From NCBI GenBank assembly GCA_946480915.1, contig CAMLLO010000055.1, positions 1-22,075 of the forward strand: a DNA stretch of 22,075 nt, written 5' to 3'. The notes below the pieces were generated by a model. The model saw nothing but the letters and a program-made list of their open reading frames with translations, was not told the DNA's origin and made no database searches. This stretch comes from an uncultured Sphingobacteriaceae bacterium (GTDB lineage: Bacteria; Bacteroidota; Bacteroidia; Sphingobacteriales; Sphingobacteriaceae). Positions 5,094 to 15,400 of this stretch are shown piece after piece. Position numbers and translations under genes: made by a program. How positions within the stretch are numbered: position 1 is the first letter of the stretch; every line of letters starts with the position of its first letter.

Positions 5094-7265
5094 TTATTTA
5101 ATAAACAACAGCTCTCTAAATTTAGGAAGAGGCCATTTGTTATCAGCTACAACTTGTTCAAGCTTATCTACATGGTAGCGGATTTGCTCAAAATGCGATT
5201 TAACGTTCTCGTCGTAAGCAATCGCTTTTTCACGATTATCTTCAATAACGTTCGCTTTTTTACGCTCTTCAACCATTGCTCTTACATCGGTATTGATCGA
5301 ATTAATATGTTCGGATATTTTGGTAATGATATCCATTTGAGCGGCGTAAGCATCTGGTTTTAAACCAATTTCTTTTAATCCTTTAACGTTATCAATTAAA
5401 TCGGTTTGGTAAGAAATGGCTGCGGGAATAATTACGTTATCCACCATTTCGCCCATTACCCTGGCTTCAATTTGAAGCTTTTTATAGTAGTTTTCTAAAA
5501 GGATTTCATGACGGGCATGTGCTTCGCGTTTGCTGTACACGGCCATATCTTCGAAAAGCTTCTGCGTTTTGTCTGACAATAAAACATCCAGCGCTTTTGG
5601 AGTGGTCTTAATGTTTGATAATCCTCTTTTTTCTGCTTCCTGTGCCCATTCTTCACTATATCCATTTCCTTCAAAGCGAATTGCTTTCGATTCTTTGATA
5701 TAGCGTTTAATTACCGTCATTAAGGCGACGTCTTTTTTCTCGCCTTTCTTCAGTAATTTATCAACTTCAAACTTGAATTTATTTAACTGCTCGGCAACGA
5801 TAGTATTCAGAACGGTCATTGGATCTGCTGAGTTAGCAGAAGAGCCAACAGCACGCAATTCAAATTTGTTACCGGTAAAGGCAAAAGGAGAGGTACGGTT
5901 ACGGTCAGTATTATCTAATAAAATCTGTGGTACTTTGGGAATGTTCGTCCATAGAGCATTCTCTTGTTTCATTTTCGATGTAACCCGAGATGACTCAATT
6001 TCGTCCAGTACATTGCTTAACTGGCTGCCCAGGAAGATGGAAATAATTGCCGGAGGAGCTTCATTGGCACCCAGACGATGGTCGTTATTTACCGAAGCGA
6101 TAGATGCTCTCAACAGATCCGCATGCTCATACACCGCTCTGATGGTGTTCACGAAAAACGTCAGGAACATCAGGTTGTTTTTCGGTGTTTTTCCCGGGGA
6201 AAGTAAGTTTTTACCGGTGTTTGTAATTAGCGACCAGTTATTGTGTTTACCTGATCCGTTAATTCCGGCGAAAGGTTTTTCGTGTAATAATACTTTAAAG
6301 TTGTGCCTGCGGGCAACTTTGTCCATTATGTCCATTAACAATTGATTGTGGTCAATTGCAAGGTTTATTTCTTCGTAAAGTGGGGCACACTCAAATTGAG
6401 AAGGAGCCACTTCATTGTGACGGGTTTTTAGAGGGATACCTAGTTTAATGGATTCTACTTCCAGATCCTGCATGAATGAAAGTACTCTTTCAGGAATTGA
6501 TCCAAAATAGTGATCTTCTAACTGCTGGTTTTTAGCAGACATATGACCAAATAAGGTTCTTCCTGTTAAGTACAAATCCGGGCGAGCATTAAATAAGGAC
6601 AGATCCACAAGAAAATATTCCTGCTCGATACCTAAAGACGCATTTACTTTTTCAACCGCTTTATCAAAATATTGAGCTACACCTACTGCTGCTTTGTCTA
6701 AAGCCGATAATGCTTTTAATAGAGGAGCTTTATAATCAAGTGCTTCGCCGGTGTAAGCAATAAATACTGTTGGAATACAAAGCGTGCTGCCAATTATGAA
6801 AGCTGGAGAAGAAGGGTCCCATGCGGTATAACCACGAGCTTCGAACGTACTGCGAATTCCGCCGTTTGGAAAACTTGAAGCATCGGGCTCTTGTTGCGCT
6901 AAAGCATCGCCGGAGAATTTCTCCATAGCTGTGCCTTCGCCGTTTGGCTCAAAAAATGAATCGTGTTTTTCTGCGGTAGAACCGGTTAACGGCTGAAACC
7001 AGTGTGTGTAATGGGTTGCTCCCAAGCCAATCGCCCATGATTTCATAGCGGCTGCTACCTGTTCGGCAATATCTCTTTCAATTGAAGCACCATGAACGAT
7101 CGAGTCGTTTACGCTGTCCATCGCTTCTTCTGAAAGAAACTCTTTCATTTTTTTCTTGTCGAAAACATTGCAGGCGTATATATCTGATAGCCTTGCTGGA
7201 AGCTTTACTTCCGGGATATTCCTGGTTAATACGGCATTTAGTGCTTGAAATCTAAGACTTGACAT
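5094..7265 (-). CDS. glnN: Glutamine synthetase type III (GSIII)
   Basis: A 723-residue cytoplasmic enzyme that makes glutamine from glutamate, ammonia and ATP. GSIII is the large form (about 700-730 residues) common in Bacteroidota and is unlike the ~470-residue GlnA. Visible marks in order: the GSIII-type N-terminal ATHYTHWFQPLTG (83-95), FEARGYTAWDPSSP (141-154), the metal-ligand EQEYF (214-218), RHNEVAPSQFE (282-292), NGSGKHNNWS (336-345), NDHRLGANEAPPA (394-406) and the ATP/glutamate-site NRTSPFAFTGNKFELR (456-471). The C-terminal ~200 residues are helical and charged. The ATG at 7265 gives a full-length protein. A candidate -33/-7 promoter lies 47-77 bases upstream. It stands as a single gene with its own terminator; no GlnK or ammonium transporter is adjacent. 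Confidence 0.97.
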   Translation of the reverse strand: MSSLRFQALNAVLTRNIPEVKLPARLSDIYACNVFDKKKMKEFLSEEAMDSVNDSIVHGASIERDIAEQVAAAMKSWAIGLGATHYTHWFQPLTGSTAEKHDSFFEPNGEGTAMEKFSGDALAQQEPDASSFPNGGIRSTFEARGYTAWDPSSPAFIIGSTLCIPTVFIAYTGEALDYKAPLLKALSALDKAAVGVAQYFDKAVEKVNASLGIEQEYFLVDLSLFNARPDLYLTGRTLFGHMSAKNQQLEDHYFGSIPERVLSFMQDLEVESIKLGIPLKTRHNEVAPSQFECAPLYEEINLAIDHNQLLMDIMDKVARRHNFKVLLHEKPFAGINGSGKHNNWSLITNTGKNLLSPGKTPKNNLMFLTFFVNTIRAVYEHADLLRASIASVNNDHRLGANEAPPAIISIFLGSQLSNVLDEIESSRVTSKMKQENALWTNIPKVPQILLDNTDRNRTSPFAFTGNKFELRAVGSSANSADPMTVLNTIVAEQLNKFKFEVDKLLKKGEKKDVALMTVIKRYIKESKAIRFEGNGYSEEWAQEAEKRGLSNIKTTPKALDVLLSDKTQKLFEDMAVYSKREAHARHEILLENYYKKLQIEARVMGEMVDNVIIPAAISYQTDLIDNVKGLKEIGLKPDAYAAQMDIITKISEHINSINTDVRAMVEERKKANVIEDNREKAIAYDENVKSHFEQIRYHVDKLEQVVADNKWPLPKFRELLFIK

Positions 7266-7311
7266 GGTTTGGTATTAGTGTTTTTAAAAAAAAATATAAA
7301 CTATAGAGGTT

Positions 7312-7342
7312 CAAAGATTTGCAAATTAAAGCATACCACCAA
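7312..7342 (-). promoter_or_regulatory. Candidate -33/-7 promoter of glnN
   Basis: On the minus strand a TTG (7342-7340) is followed after 20 bases by AATCTTTG (7319-7312), one mismatch from the Bacteroidota -7 consensus TAnnTTTG. Spacing of the two boxes fits the known 19-21 bases. This predicts a transcript start roughly 40 bases before the glnN ATG. The rest of the 179-bp gap to the divergent TonB-type gene is very AT-rich with several A/T tracts. Confidence 0.45.
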
Positions 7343-7444
7343 TTAATGTTCAAAAAAAATACAAACAACTCGTTTTTTTTCGTTTGGTGAAATTTTTTTT
7401 ATGGAATCAGCTGAGATACGACATCATCTAATAAAAAAGACGAT

Positions 7445-8287
7445 ATGTTTAATCCTAAATCCACGATTTATCAGACCGGGTGGCTCGATTTGGTATTTGA
7501 AAACAGAAATAAGTCTTACGGAGCGTATGAACTACGACGAAATTATAACAGACGTTTGGGGCGAGCTCTGTTAATTGCTTCATTTTTTGTAATAATGTTG
7601 TTTTTTTATCCTTTGATACAGCAAAGGTTTATGAGTGGAGATCTTTCCGATCCTTTTGTACAGGACCAGTACGATGATTCGATTGTTGTGTCTCTCCCTC
7701 CGCTTAAAAAGCCGGTAGAAAAGCAGGCTTCAACGGCATCTCTGCCTAAACCAGATCCTGTAAAGGTAAAAATGAAGCGTTTTGTGGAGCCCGTGGCGGT
7801 TAGTACTCCAGTCACAGAAAATCCACCAACTATAGCCGAATTACAAGGTTCAACTATTGCCAGTCAAAATTCAGATGGAGTTGAATCAACAGCTAGCCTA
7901 AGTACGGCAGCGAGCGGAAATGGTACCGGAAGTGGCGTAGCTGATGCTTCAGGAGATGGGAGCGAAATTGTTGTTCCGGATTTATTAGAAAAATATCCTG
8001 AGTTCCCCGGTGGGATGTCGGCATTTATGAAGTTTCTAAGAAAGAACCTGAGGTATCCGGAACGAGCTGCTGAAGCAGGGGTGGGTGGCAAGGTGCTTGT
8101 TAGTTTTGTGGTTGAAAAAGATGGCAGGTTAACTGATATCAGAATAGTGAGAGGCATTGGTTTTGGTTGTGATGAAGAAGCCGCCAGGGTGCTCAAGAAA
8201 TCACCGGCATGGGAGCCAGGAATCCAAAACAACCGGCAGGTAAGGGTGCTATACACTATTCCATTACATTTTCAATTGGGAGAGTAG
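7445..8287 (+). CDS. TonB-family energy transducer
   Basis: A 280-residue protein with the layout of TonB: a cytoplasmic N-terminus, one membrane helix (about residues 40-57), a Pro/Lys/Ser/Gly-rich periplasmic spacer, and a C-terminal TonB domain (about 183-280). The N-terminal WLDLVFENRNKSYGAYELRR is a Bacteroidota signature I recognise from their TonB and M56/TonB proteins. The C-terminal block has the typical EFPGGMSAFMKFLRKNLRYP, then GGKVLVSFVVEKDG and the late PAWEPGIQNN before the final strand. It should link the proton motive force, through ExbB/ExbD, to TonB-dependent outer-membrane receptors. No exbB, exbD or receptor gene is adjacent, so its partner is unknown. ATG 7445 is the first in frame. 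A strong terminator follows at 8379. Confidence 0.92.
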   Translation: MFNPKSTIYQTGWLDLVFENRNKSYGAYELRRNYNRRLGRALLIASFFVIMLFFYPLIQQRFMSGDLSDPFVQDQYDDSIVVSLPPLKKPVEKQASTASLPKPDPVKVKMKRFVEPVAVSTPVTENPPTIAELQGSTIASQNSDGVESTASLSTAASGNGTGSGVADASGDGSEIVVPDLLEKYPEFPGGMSAFMKFLRKNLRYPERAAEAGVGGKVLVSFVVEKDGRLTDIRIVRGIGFGCDEEAARVLKKSPAWEPGIQNNRQVRVLYTIPLHFQLGE

Positions 8288-8378
8288 AACTGTGGGTAGC
8301 ATGTTTCAGAAGGGCCGGTTGATTGCTGCAAAGCATTTAATAGACTGATCCGAAGTAAGAATTGAAATGCTAAATTAA

Positions 8379-8401
8379 GCTGCTCGTTGAGCGGCTTTTT
8401 T
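8379..8401 (+). terminator. Intrinsic terminator of the TonB-family gene
   Basis: GCTGCTC at 8379-8385 pairs with GAGCGGC at 8389-8395 (one G-U pair) around a three-base loop, followed at once by six T (8396-8401). It lies about 90 bases after the stop codon. It also faces the end of the convergent PorP/SprF gene (stop at 8447), but has no T tract on that strand. Confidence 0.8.
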
Positions 8402-8446
8402 GGGTAAAAAACAAGGACATTTTTCGGGATAGCTAAAGACTCGGGA

Positions 8447-9475
8447 CTAAAAATAACAACGCGGGAAGTTTCTTCCAGGTACAGGCATTCGGAATTTTAA
8501 AGAAATTTCATGGGTTCCTTTTTCAACTTTTGAAAGTTTTGTAGACGTAAAATCGTATGAATAACCTAGTGCGATATTTTTAGTAACATAAATTTGTGCT
8601 ATGGCATTGAATGAGTCCATTGAACGGTACGATGCTCCCAGCCAAAGCGTTTCTGCAATTAGAAGGTTGGCATTGAAATCCATTAAAACCGGCGAGCCAT
8701 TTACATAATTTGCAATAAAGTGCGGCTTAAATTTCAGGTTTTCTCCGATATTCATGAGATATCCTGCTTGAAGAATATAGTGCGGACGATAGGTAGTAGA
8801 AGCGGCCACACTACCGATTGCCTCTATAGGCCGATAATAGAAGTGAGGGGATGAAATACCAACATAATATTTAGGCGTGAAATACATTACCCCTAAACCG
8901 AAATTTGCCTGCAATTCACTTTCGTTCACGAAAACCGGATCGTTTGCCGATTGCGGACTTGCAGCATAGTTGGCAGAATAATCTGCTGTATACGTGCTGA
9001 GACCGCCGTTAAAACCCACAGCTAAATACGATTCCTCGCCCAAAGGCACACGTTGAGCCAAGGTGATGTGAGCGCCTTTTTCGGTAATTACTTCACCAAT
9101 CTGATCTCGTATAATCAAGGCTCCCAAAGAAGTATTCGATTGTTTTAAAGGAGAATGAATAGAGAAAGTTTGTGTATTCGGAGCTCCCTCAAGACCCACC
9201 CATTGTTGCCGGAACAATGAAGTTATCGTCAATGCTTCATCCATTGCAGAATAGGCAGGGTTTACCGCTAATCCATTGAACATATATTGAGTGTACATGG
9301 CCTTTTGCTGAGCTTGGGTCCGAATGCCAGTACATGTTAATAGAAGGAGTAAAGCTAGTGTTGCCTTTGGCAATGCGTTTACACGGTTTTTAAAAGCATG
9401 CGCGTGCAATCTCAATCCGTTATACTTAAGATATACCGCTTTTATTCTGTTGCTATATAATGAGATCTTTCTCAT
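8447..9475 (-). CDS. PorP/SprF-family type IX secretion outer-membrane protein
   Basis: A 342-residue protein with a signal peptide, though its n-region is unusually long (about 36 residues). The hydrophobic core TLALLLLLTCTGI is followed by TQA|QQ, a likely cleavage site. The mature start QKAMYTQYMFNGLAVNPAYSA is characteristic of the PorP/SprF family (outer-membrane beta-barrel proteins), as are FRQQWVGLEGAP and the later barrel-strand pattern, for example GYSYDFTSTKLS near the end. SprF-like proteins are usually encoded next to a large type B T9SS substrate and help to secrete or hold it, as here. Its ATG overlaps the stop of the 2171-residue adhesin gene by four bases (ATGA), implying one operon and translational coupling. 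An internal Met nearer the core is absent, so the long n-region is probably real. Confidence 0.92.
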   Translation of the reverse strand: MRKISLYSNRIKAVYLKYNGLRLHAHAFKNRVNALPKATLALLLLLTCTGIRTQAQQKAMYTQYMFNGLAVNPAYSAMDEALTITSLFRQQWVGLEGAPNTQTFSIHSPLKQSNTSLGALIIRDQIGEVITEKGAHITLAQRVPLGEESYLAVGFNGGLSTYTADYSANYAASPQSANDPVFVNESELQANFGLGVMYFTPKYYVGISSPHFYYRPIEAIGSVAASTTYRPHYILQAGYLMNIGENLKFKPHFIANYVNGSPVLMDFNANLLIAETLWLGASYRSMDSFNAIAQIYVTKNIALGYSYDFTSTKLSKVEKGTHEISLKFRMPVPGRNFPRCYF

Positions 9476-12400
9476 TTCTTCCGTTTCAAAATAAAATAGC
9501 CCTTATTAAGTTTGGTAACGTTTCCTGGTGTTTTAGTGTAAATTAAATAATAATATACTCCATCCACAAGGTCTTGCCGGGTATTTGTCAATACTCCGGT
9601 ATTTGCTTTTCCTCTGAAAGCTTTGTCGTAGTTATCGTAATTTTTCATCCTGAACACTTCATTCCCCCATCTGTTAAATATTACTACTTCATTATCCGGA
9701 TAAGCCGATATATTATAAATAAAGAACTCATCATTTCCTATTCCATCTTCATTAGGCGAGGTCATCGGATCTGGCCTGATATCTGCATTTTCGTCTTTAC
9801 CTGAAGGCGGATTGTTAGTCGGGAACACGTCATGTATAATTATTTCCGATCCCGTTCCTTTATCCACGTATTTAGAAGACAATGTATTTATCGTCACTAA
9901 AAGCGTTTCATCTATTTCTTTAATTCCGTCTCTTACGGCTAAAATCTGAACTTGTTCACTTGTTTTTGTTTGTCCTGCTTTAATAGTTAGAGTTAAATTT
10001 CCGGACAAGCTGTAATCGCCATTTGTTATGTCGCCCCCGTATGCCAAAGTAATGGTTACATCTTCGTGTATAGGAGATTCGAGCTCTGCGGTAATCCTCA
10101 CCTTGCCGCCTTCAAAAACTTCTGATTTAATGGGTGTTAAATTGGCGATGGTTGATGGGTAAAAGCTTAAACTGACTGTAGCAGTAACGCAGGCTCCATC
10201 AACATCACACGCTTCATAAGTGAAGGTTTCTGTCCCCATAAAGTTGGCTTCAGGGACATAGATAAAACTTCCATCTGCATTAAATTCTGTAATGCTTCCT
10301 TTGCTCGGATCCGTTAATTTGGTAAAGGTAAGTACTGTTCCATCAGGATCTCTATCATTGGTACTTACATTTCCATTGATAGAAACACCTATGCGCTGGT
10401 CAAAACTGTCATTTCCAGCTATCGGTGGAGCGTTAACCGCTAATGTTAAGGCTTTTTCACTAACGCAAATATTATTTGAGATCGTCCAATTAAACTCATA
10501 AGAGCCTGGGATATGACCTGAGATTTCGGTGTCAGGATTGCTTGGGTCTTTGATAACAACCGTGTTCGGTCCCGACGATTGGCTCCAGCGTCCTGTACCT
10601 ATTATAGCTGTATTACCTTTTAAAGGAGCAGGTGCGTTAATATTATATCGTTTTGTTGGATCTCCATAAGTTTTAGCCTGGGTTGGCAATGGGATCACAT
10701 CAATCGCATACTCTACAGATGGGCCCTGGCAGCCGTTCGCTATAGCCGTTATCGTATATGTAATTGACCCGGTGCCTGGTCCTGTTGCATACAGTGTTTG
10801 AACAGGGATGGTGCCCGTTCCGTTTAAGACTGTCTGCCCGGTAACTCCTGTTACGCTCTTTATCGACCATTGTAAGGTAGCTCCGGTGGTATTGGATGTA
10901 AGGGGAACAGCCGTTGTGTTAGTTCCTGAACATATTCTTTGTGAAAGCGGAGAGTTGGTGATGAGAGGTTTGGGAACCGTAATGGTAAAGGTTCTGACTG
11001 CTCCTGTACAACCATCAGACATAGGAGTAACTCTTATCGTAGCTGTTAATGGGCCATTTGTGGTGTTAGTTGCTAAAAAAGAAGGGAGGTTACCGCTTCC
11101 ACTTGCTGGAAGTCCGATAGCTGGATTGCTATTGGTCCAGCTGTAGGTTGTATTTGGAACTACAGAGCTAAAGGTTATGGAACTGACAGTAGTGTTATTA
11201 CAAGGAGTGATATTAGCAATTGGGTCAACAACCGGACTAGGCTTAATGGTTAATGTTACTGCAGTTCTTGTTAGGCTTTTACAACCTGTGGTCGGATTAA
11301 CCGCTTCTGCATAAAATGTTATAGTTCCAGCGGTGTTTAAGGTCGGTGAGTCAATACTCGATCCTCCTGTTGCTACAGCATACCATAATATTCCCGAAGA
11401 AGAAGAAAACGCCGCCCTGGCATCCAGAGTTTGAATCGGGCGTGTTTCGCACTGAGTTATGTTTGTTGATCCCGCTGCTACAGGCGCCGGAGGTGCCGCA
11501 TTAATGGTTAGAGTTACCGGAGTTCTTGATGCACTCGAACATCCCGTTAAAGGATTTTTTGATTCGGCAAAATAAGTAACTGTTCCTACCGTGTTTAAAG
11601 TTGGATTAGAAATTACATTCCCATCTTTTGCTGCTGTATACCAGGTAACATCGGCAGTTGAGGTTAATGCACTGTTTGCATCGAGTGTCTGCCCTAAATT
11701 TTCCTGACAGGCGGCAATTGTTCCTGAGCCTAAAAGCGTCGGAGCCAACGGCGCAGGACTTATCGTTAATGTTACCGCTGTACGTGATAAACTATTACAA
11801 CCTGTTGTCGTGTTTTGGGATTCTGCATAATAGGTGATAGTTCCCACCGTATTTAATGTTGGCGAACTAACCAGGGTTCCGCCTGTGGCGGCACTATACC
11901 ATGTTACTCCTGCGCTGGAAGTAAGTGCATTGTTTGCATTGAGTGTCTGAAGAGGACTTTTCTGGCACTCGATAATATTTGCCGAACCTGAAAGGGCAGG
12001 AGCGCCAGGCGCAGCATTGATGGTTAAGGTAACCGCGGTTCTTGACAAGCTTACACAGCCTGTTATGCTGTTTTTTGCTTCTGCATAATAGGTTACACTT
12101 CCAATGCTATTTAAAGTTGGAGATGCTACTATGGAGCCACCAGTTGCCGAGGTATACCAGCTTACTCCTGTGGTCGATACAAGTGCGTTATTTGCATTAA
12201 GCGTTTGAATAGGGCTTGTCTCGCATTGAGTAATAGTTGAAGATGCTGACAATGCCGGAGCTGTTGGCGCTGGAGTTATCTCCAAAGTAACAGCAGTTCT
12301 TGTCAGACTAATACATCCTGAAGTATTTTTCGCTTCAGCATAATAGGTTACAGACCCGACCGAATTTAGGGTTGGTGAACTTACTAATGTTCCGCCAGTT

Positions 12401-15400
12401 GCTGCGCTATACCAGGTTATGCCGCTTGTAGATACAAGTGCATTATTTGCATTAAGTGTTTGAACAGGGCTTATCTCACATTCTTTTATTGTTGCCGACC
12501 CCGACAATGCCGGAGCGACTGGAGCTGCATTGATAGTAAGAGTTACAGAGGTTCTTGTAAGGCTGCTACAACCTGTGGTGCTGTTTTTTGCTTCGGCATA
12601 ATAGCTTATCGTACCTACACTGCTTAAGGTTGGGGATGATACTATCGTTCCACCTGTTGCTGCAGTATACCATGTTACATCTGCTGTCGAGGTCAGTGCA
12701 TTATTTGCATTCAGTGTTTGAATCGGACCCAGTTCACATTCAGTAATGTTTGCTGCTCCCGATAGAGCCGGTGCAGCCGGTGCTGGATTTATGGTTAAGG
12801 TAACCGGGGTTCTTGGTACGCTTGAACATGTTCCGTTAAAGTATTCTGCGTAATAAGTTATGCTTCCTACGCTATTTAATGTTGGGGAGGCAATAGGTGT
12901 TCCACTTAGTGGGCTAGTATACCATCTGACACCTGTGGGCGAAGTTAGTACAGATCTTGCATCAAGCGTTTGAATTGGATTTGTTTCACATGCTGTTATT
13001 GCATTTGATGTAACTGACGGTGCAGGTGGAGCTGGATTTATTGTCAAAGTAACAGCAGTTCTGGAAACACTTGAACAGGTGCCGTTAGAGTATTCTGCAT
13101 AATATGTTTTTGCCACCCCCACGGTGTTCCATGTTGGCGTTACCAAAGATCCACCTGAAGCGGCATCATACCAGGTTACCCCGGTAGGATTGCTCAATAC
13201 AGATCTGGCATCCAGTGTCTGCAGCGGACTTTTTTCACATTCAGTAATCGAAGGAAGAGTCACAACCGGAGGGGCTGGCGCTGGAGTAATGGTCAAAGTA
13301 ACAGGTGTCCTTGAGGTGCTTGAACAGGTTCCGTTAGAGTATTCCGCGTAATATGTTACAGTCCCGACGGAAGCTAAGGTCGGGGAAGCGATGACGGATC
13401 CACCCGAAGTGGCACTATACCAGGTTACACCCGTAGGATTGCTCAAGGCAGATCGAGCATCCAGTGTCTGCACCGGGCTTTTTTCACATTCGGTAATCGA
13501 GGGTAGAGTTACAACCGGGGCAGTCGGAGCCGGAGTAATGGTTAAAGTAACCGGGGTTCTTGCAGCGCTGGAGCAGGTTCCGTTAGAATATTCCGCATAA
13601 TATGTTTTTGCCACACCTACGGTGTTCCATGTTGGTGTTACAACAGATCCACCCGAAGGGGCGTCATACCAGGTTACCCCGGTAGAGCTGCTTAATACGG
13701 ACCGTGCATCCAGTGTTTGCAGTGGATTTTTTTCGCACTCTGTGATAGAAGATTGGGTTACAGCTGGTGGGACAGGAGCCGGAGTAATGGTTAAAGTAAC
13801 CGGGGTTCTTGTTGCGCTGGGGCAGGTTCCGTTGGAATATTCCGCATAATATGTTTTTGCTATGCCAACCGTATTCCAAGTCGGTGTTACTACAGATCCA
13901 CCCGAAGCGGCATCATACCAGGTTACCCCGGTAGAGCTACTTAATACAGATCGAGCATCCAGTGTTTGCAGTGGATTTTTTTCGCACTCTGTAATAGAAG
14001 ACTGGGTGACAGCAGGTGGAACAGGAGCCGGAGTAATAGTTAAAGTAACCGGGGTTCTTGTTGCGCTGGGGCAGGTTCCGTTGGAATATTCCGCATAATA
14101 TGTTTTTGCTATGCCAACCGTATTCCAAGTCGGTGTTACTACAGATCCACCCGAAGCGGCATCATACCAGGTTACCCCGGTAGAGCTACTTAATACAGAT
14201 CGAGCATCCAGTGTTTGCAGTGGATTTTTTTCGCACTCTGTAATAGAAGACTGGGTGACAGCTGGTGGAACAGGAGCCGGAGTAATAGTTAAAGTAACCG
14301 GTGTTCTTGTTGCACTGGAGCAGGTTCCGTTAGAATATTCCGCATAATATGTTTTTGGCACGCCAACAGTGTTCCAGGTTGGTGTTACCACGGATCCGCC
14401 GGATGCGGCATCATACCAGGTTACCCCGGTAGAGCTGCTTAATACAGATCGAGCATCCAGTGTCTGCACGGGACTTTTTTCACATTCAGTAATCGAAGGC
14501 TGGGTTACAGCTGGTGGAACAGGAGCCGGAGTAATAGTTAAAGTAACCGGGGTTCTTGTAACGCTGGGGCAGGTTCCGTTAGAATACTCGGCATAAAATG
14601 TTTTTGCGACACCTACGGTGTTCCATGTTGGTGTTACCACAGATCCACCCGAAGCGGCATCATACCAGGTTACCCCAGTAGGATTGCTCAATACAGATCT
14701 GGCATCCAACGTCTGCGCTGGACTTTTTTCGCATTCGGTAATCGAAGGAAGAGTGACAACCGGAGCAGCCGGAGCTGGAGTAATGGTTAAAGTAACCGGT
14801 GTTCTTGTCGAACTTGGGCAGGTTCCGTTAAAATATTCTGCATAATATGTTTTTGCCACGCCAACAGTATTCCATGTTGGTGTTACCAGGGATCCACCGG
14901 AAGCGGCATCATACCAGGTTACCCCAGTAGAGCTGACTAATACAGATCTGGCGTCCAGTGTCTGCAGTGGACTTTTTTCACATTCTGTAATAAAAGATTT
15001 GCTTACAGTTGGGGCTGCAGATCGTGGATTAATAGTTAAACCAACTGCTGTTCTGGAGGTGCTGGTGCAACCGGTGACAGCATCAACAGCTTCCGCATAA
15101 AACGTAGTGAAAGTTGGTGAGGTGCTGGTTAAAGTTGGACTCACACTACTACCGCCTGTGGCTGTACTATACCAAACAATATTTGTTCCTGAGGGTACTG
15201 AAGCGGTGGCGGTTAAGGTTTGAGGAGTACCGTTTTCGCAGACCGATTGATTTCCTATCCAGCTTGGTGCGGCAGGACGTGCGTTAATATTTACATCTGT
15301 TGTTGCGGTAGCACTTGCAGAGGTAAGGCACACCGTTGCATTGGTGATTTTTACAGTATATGTTCCATTGTTTGCTGAAGTTGCATTCGTTATAGTCTGA

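Noticed and set aside
13124..14845. A ladder of 69-78 codon open frames on the plus strand with a 249-bp period
   Set aside because: They are antisense shadows of the Ig-repeat coding sequence: each repeats with the array and their protein similarity follows from the sense repeats. No start signals or independent conservation can be claimed.
11233..15270. CRISPR-like or satellite DNA array
   Set aside because: The 249-258 bp period is an exact codon multiple, lies inside one long open frame and encodes recognisable Ig-like domains; there are no short repeats with unique spacers.
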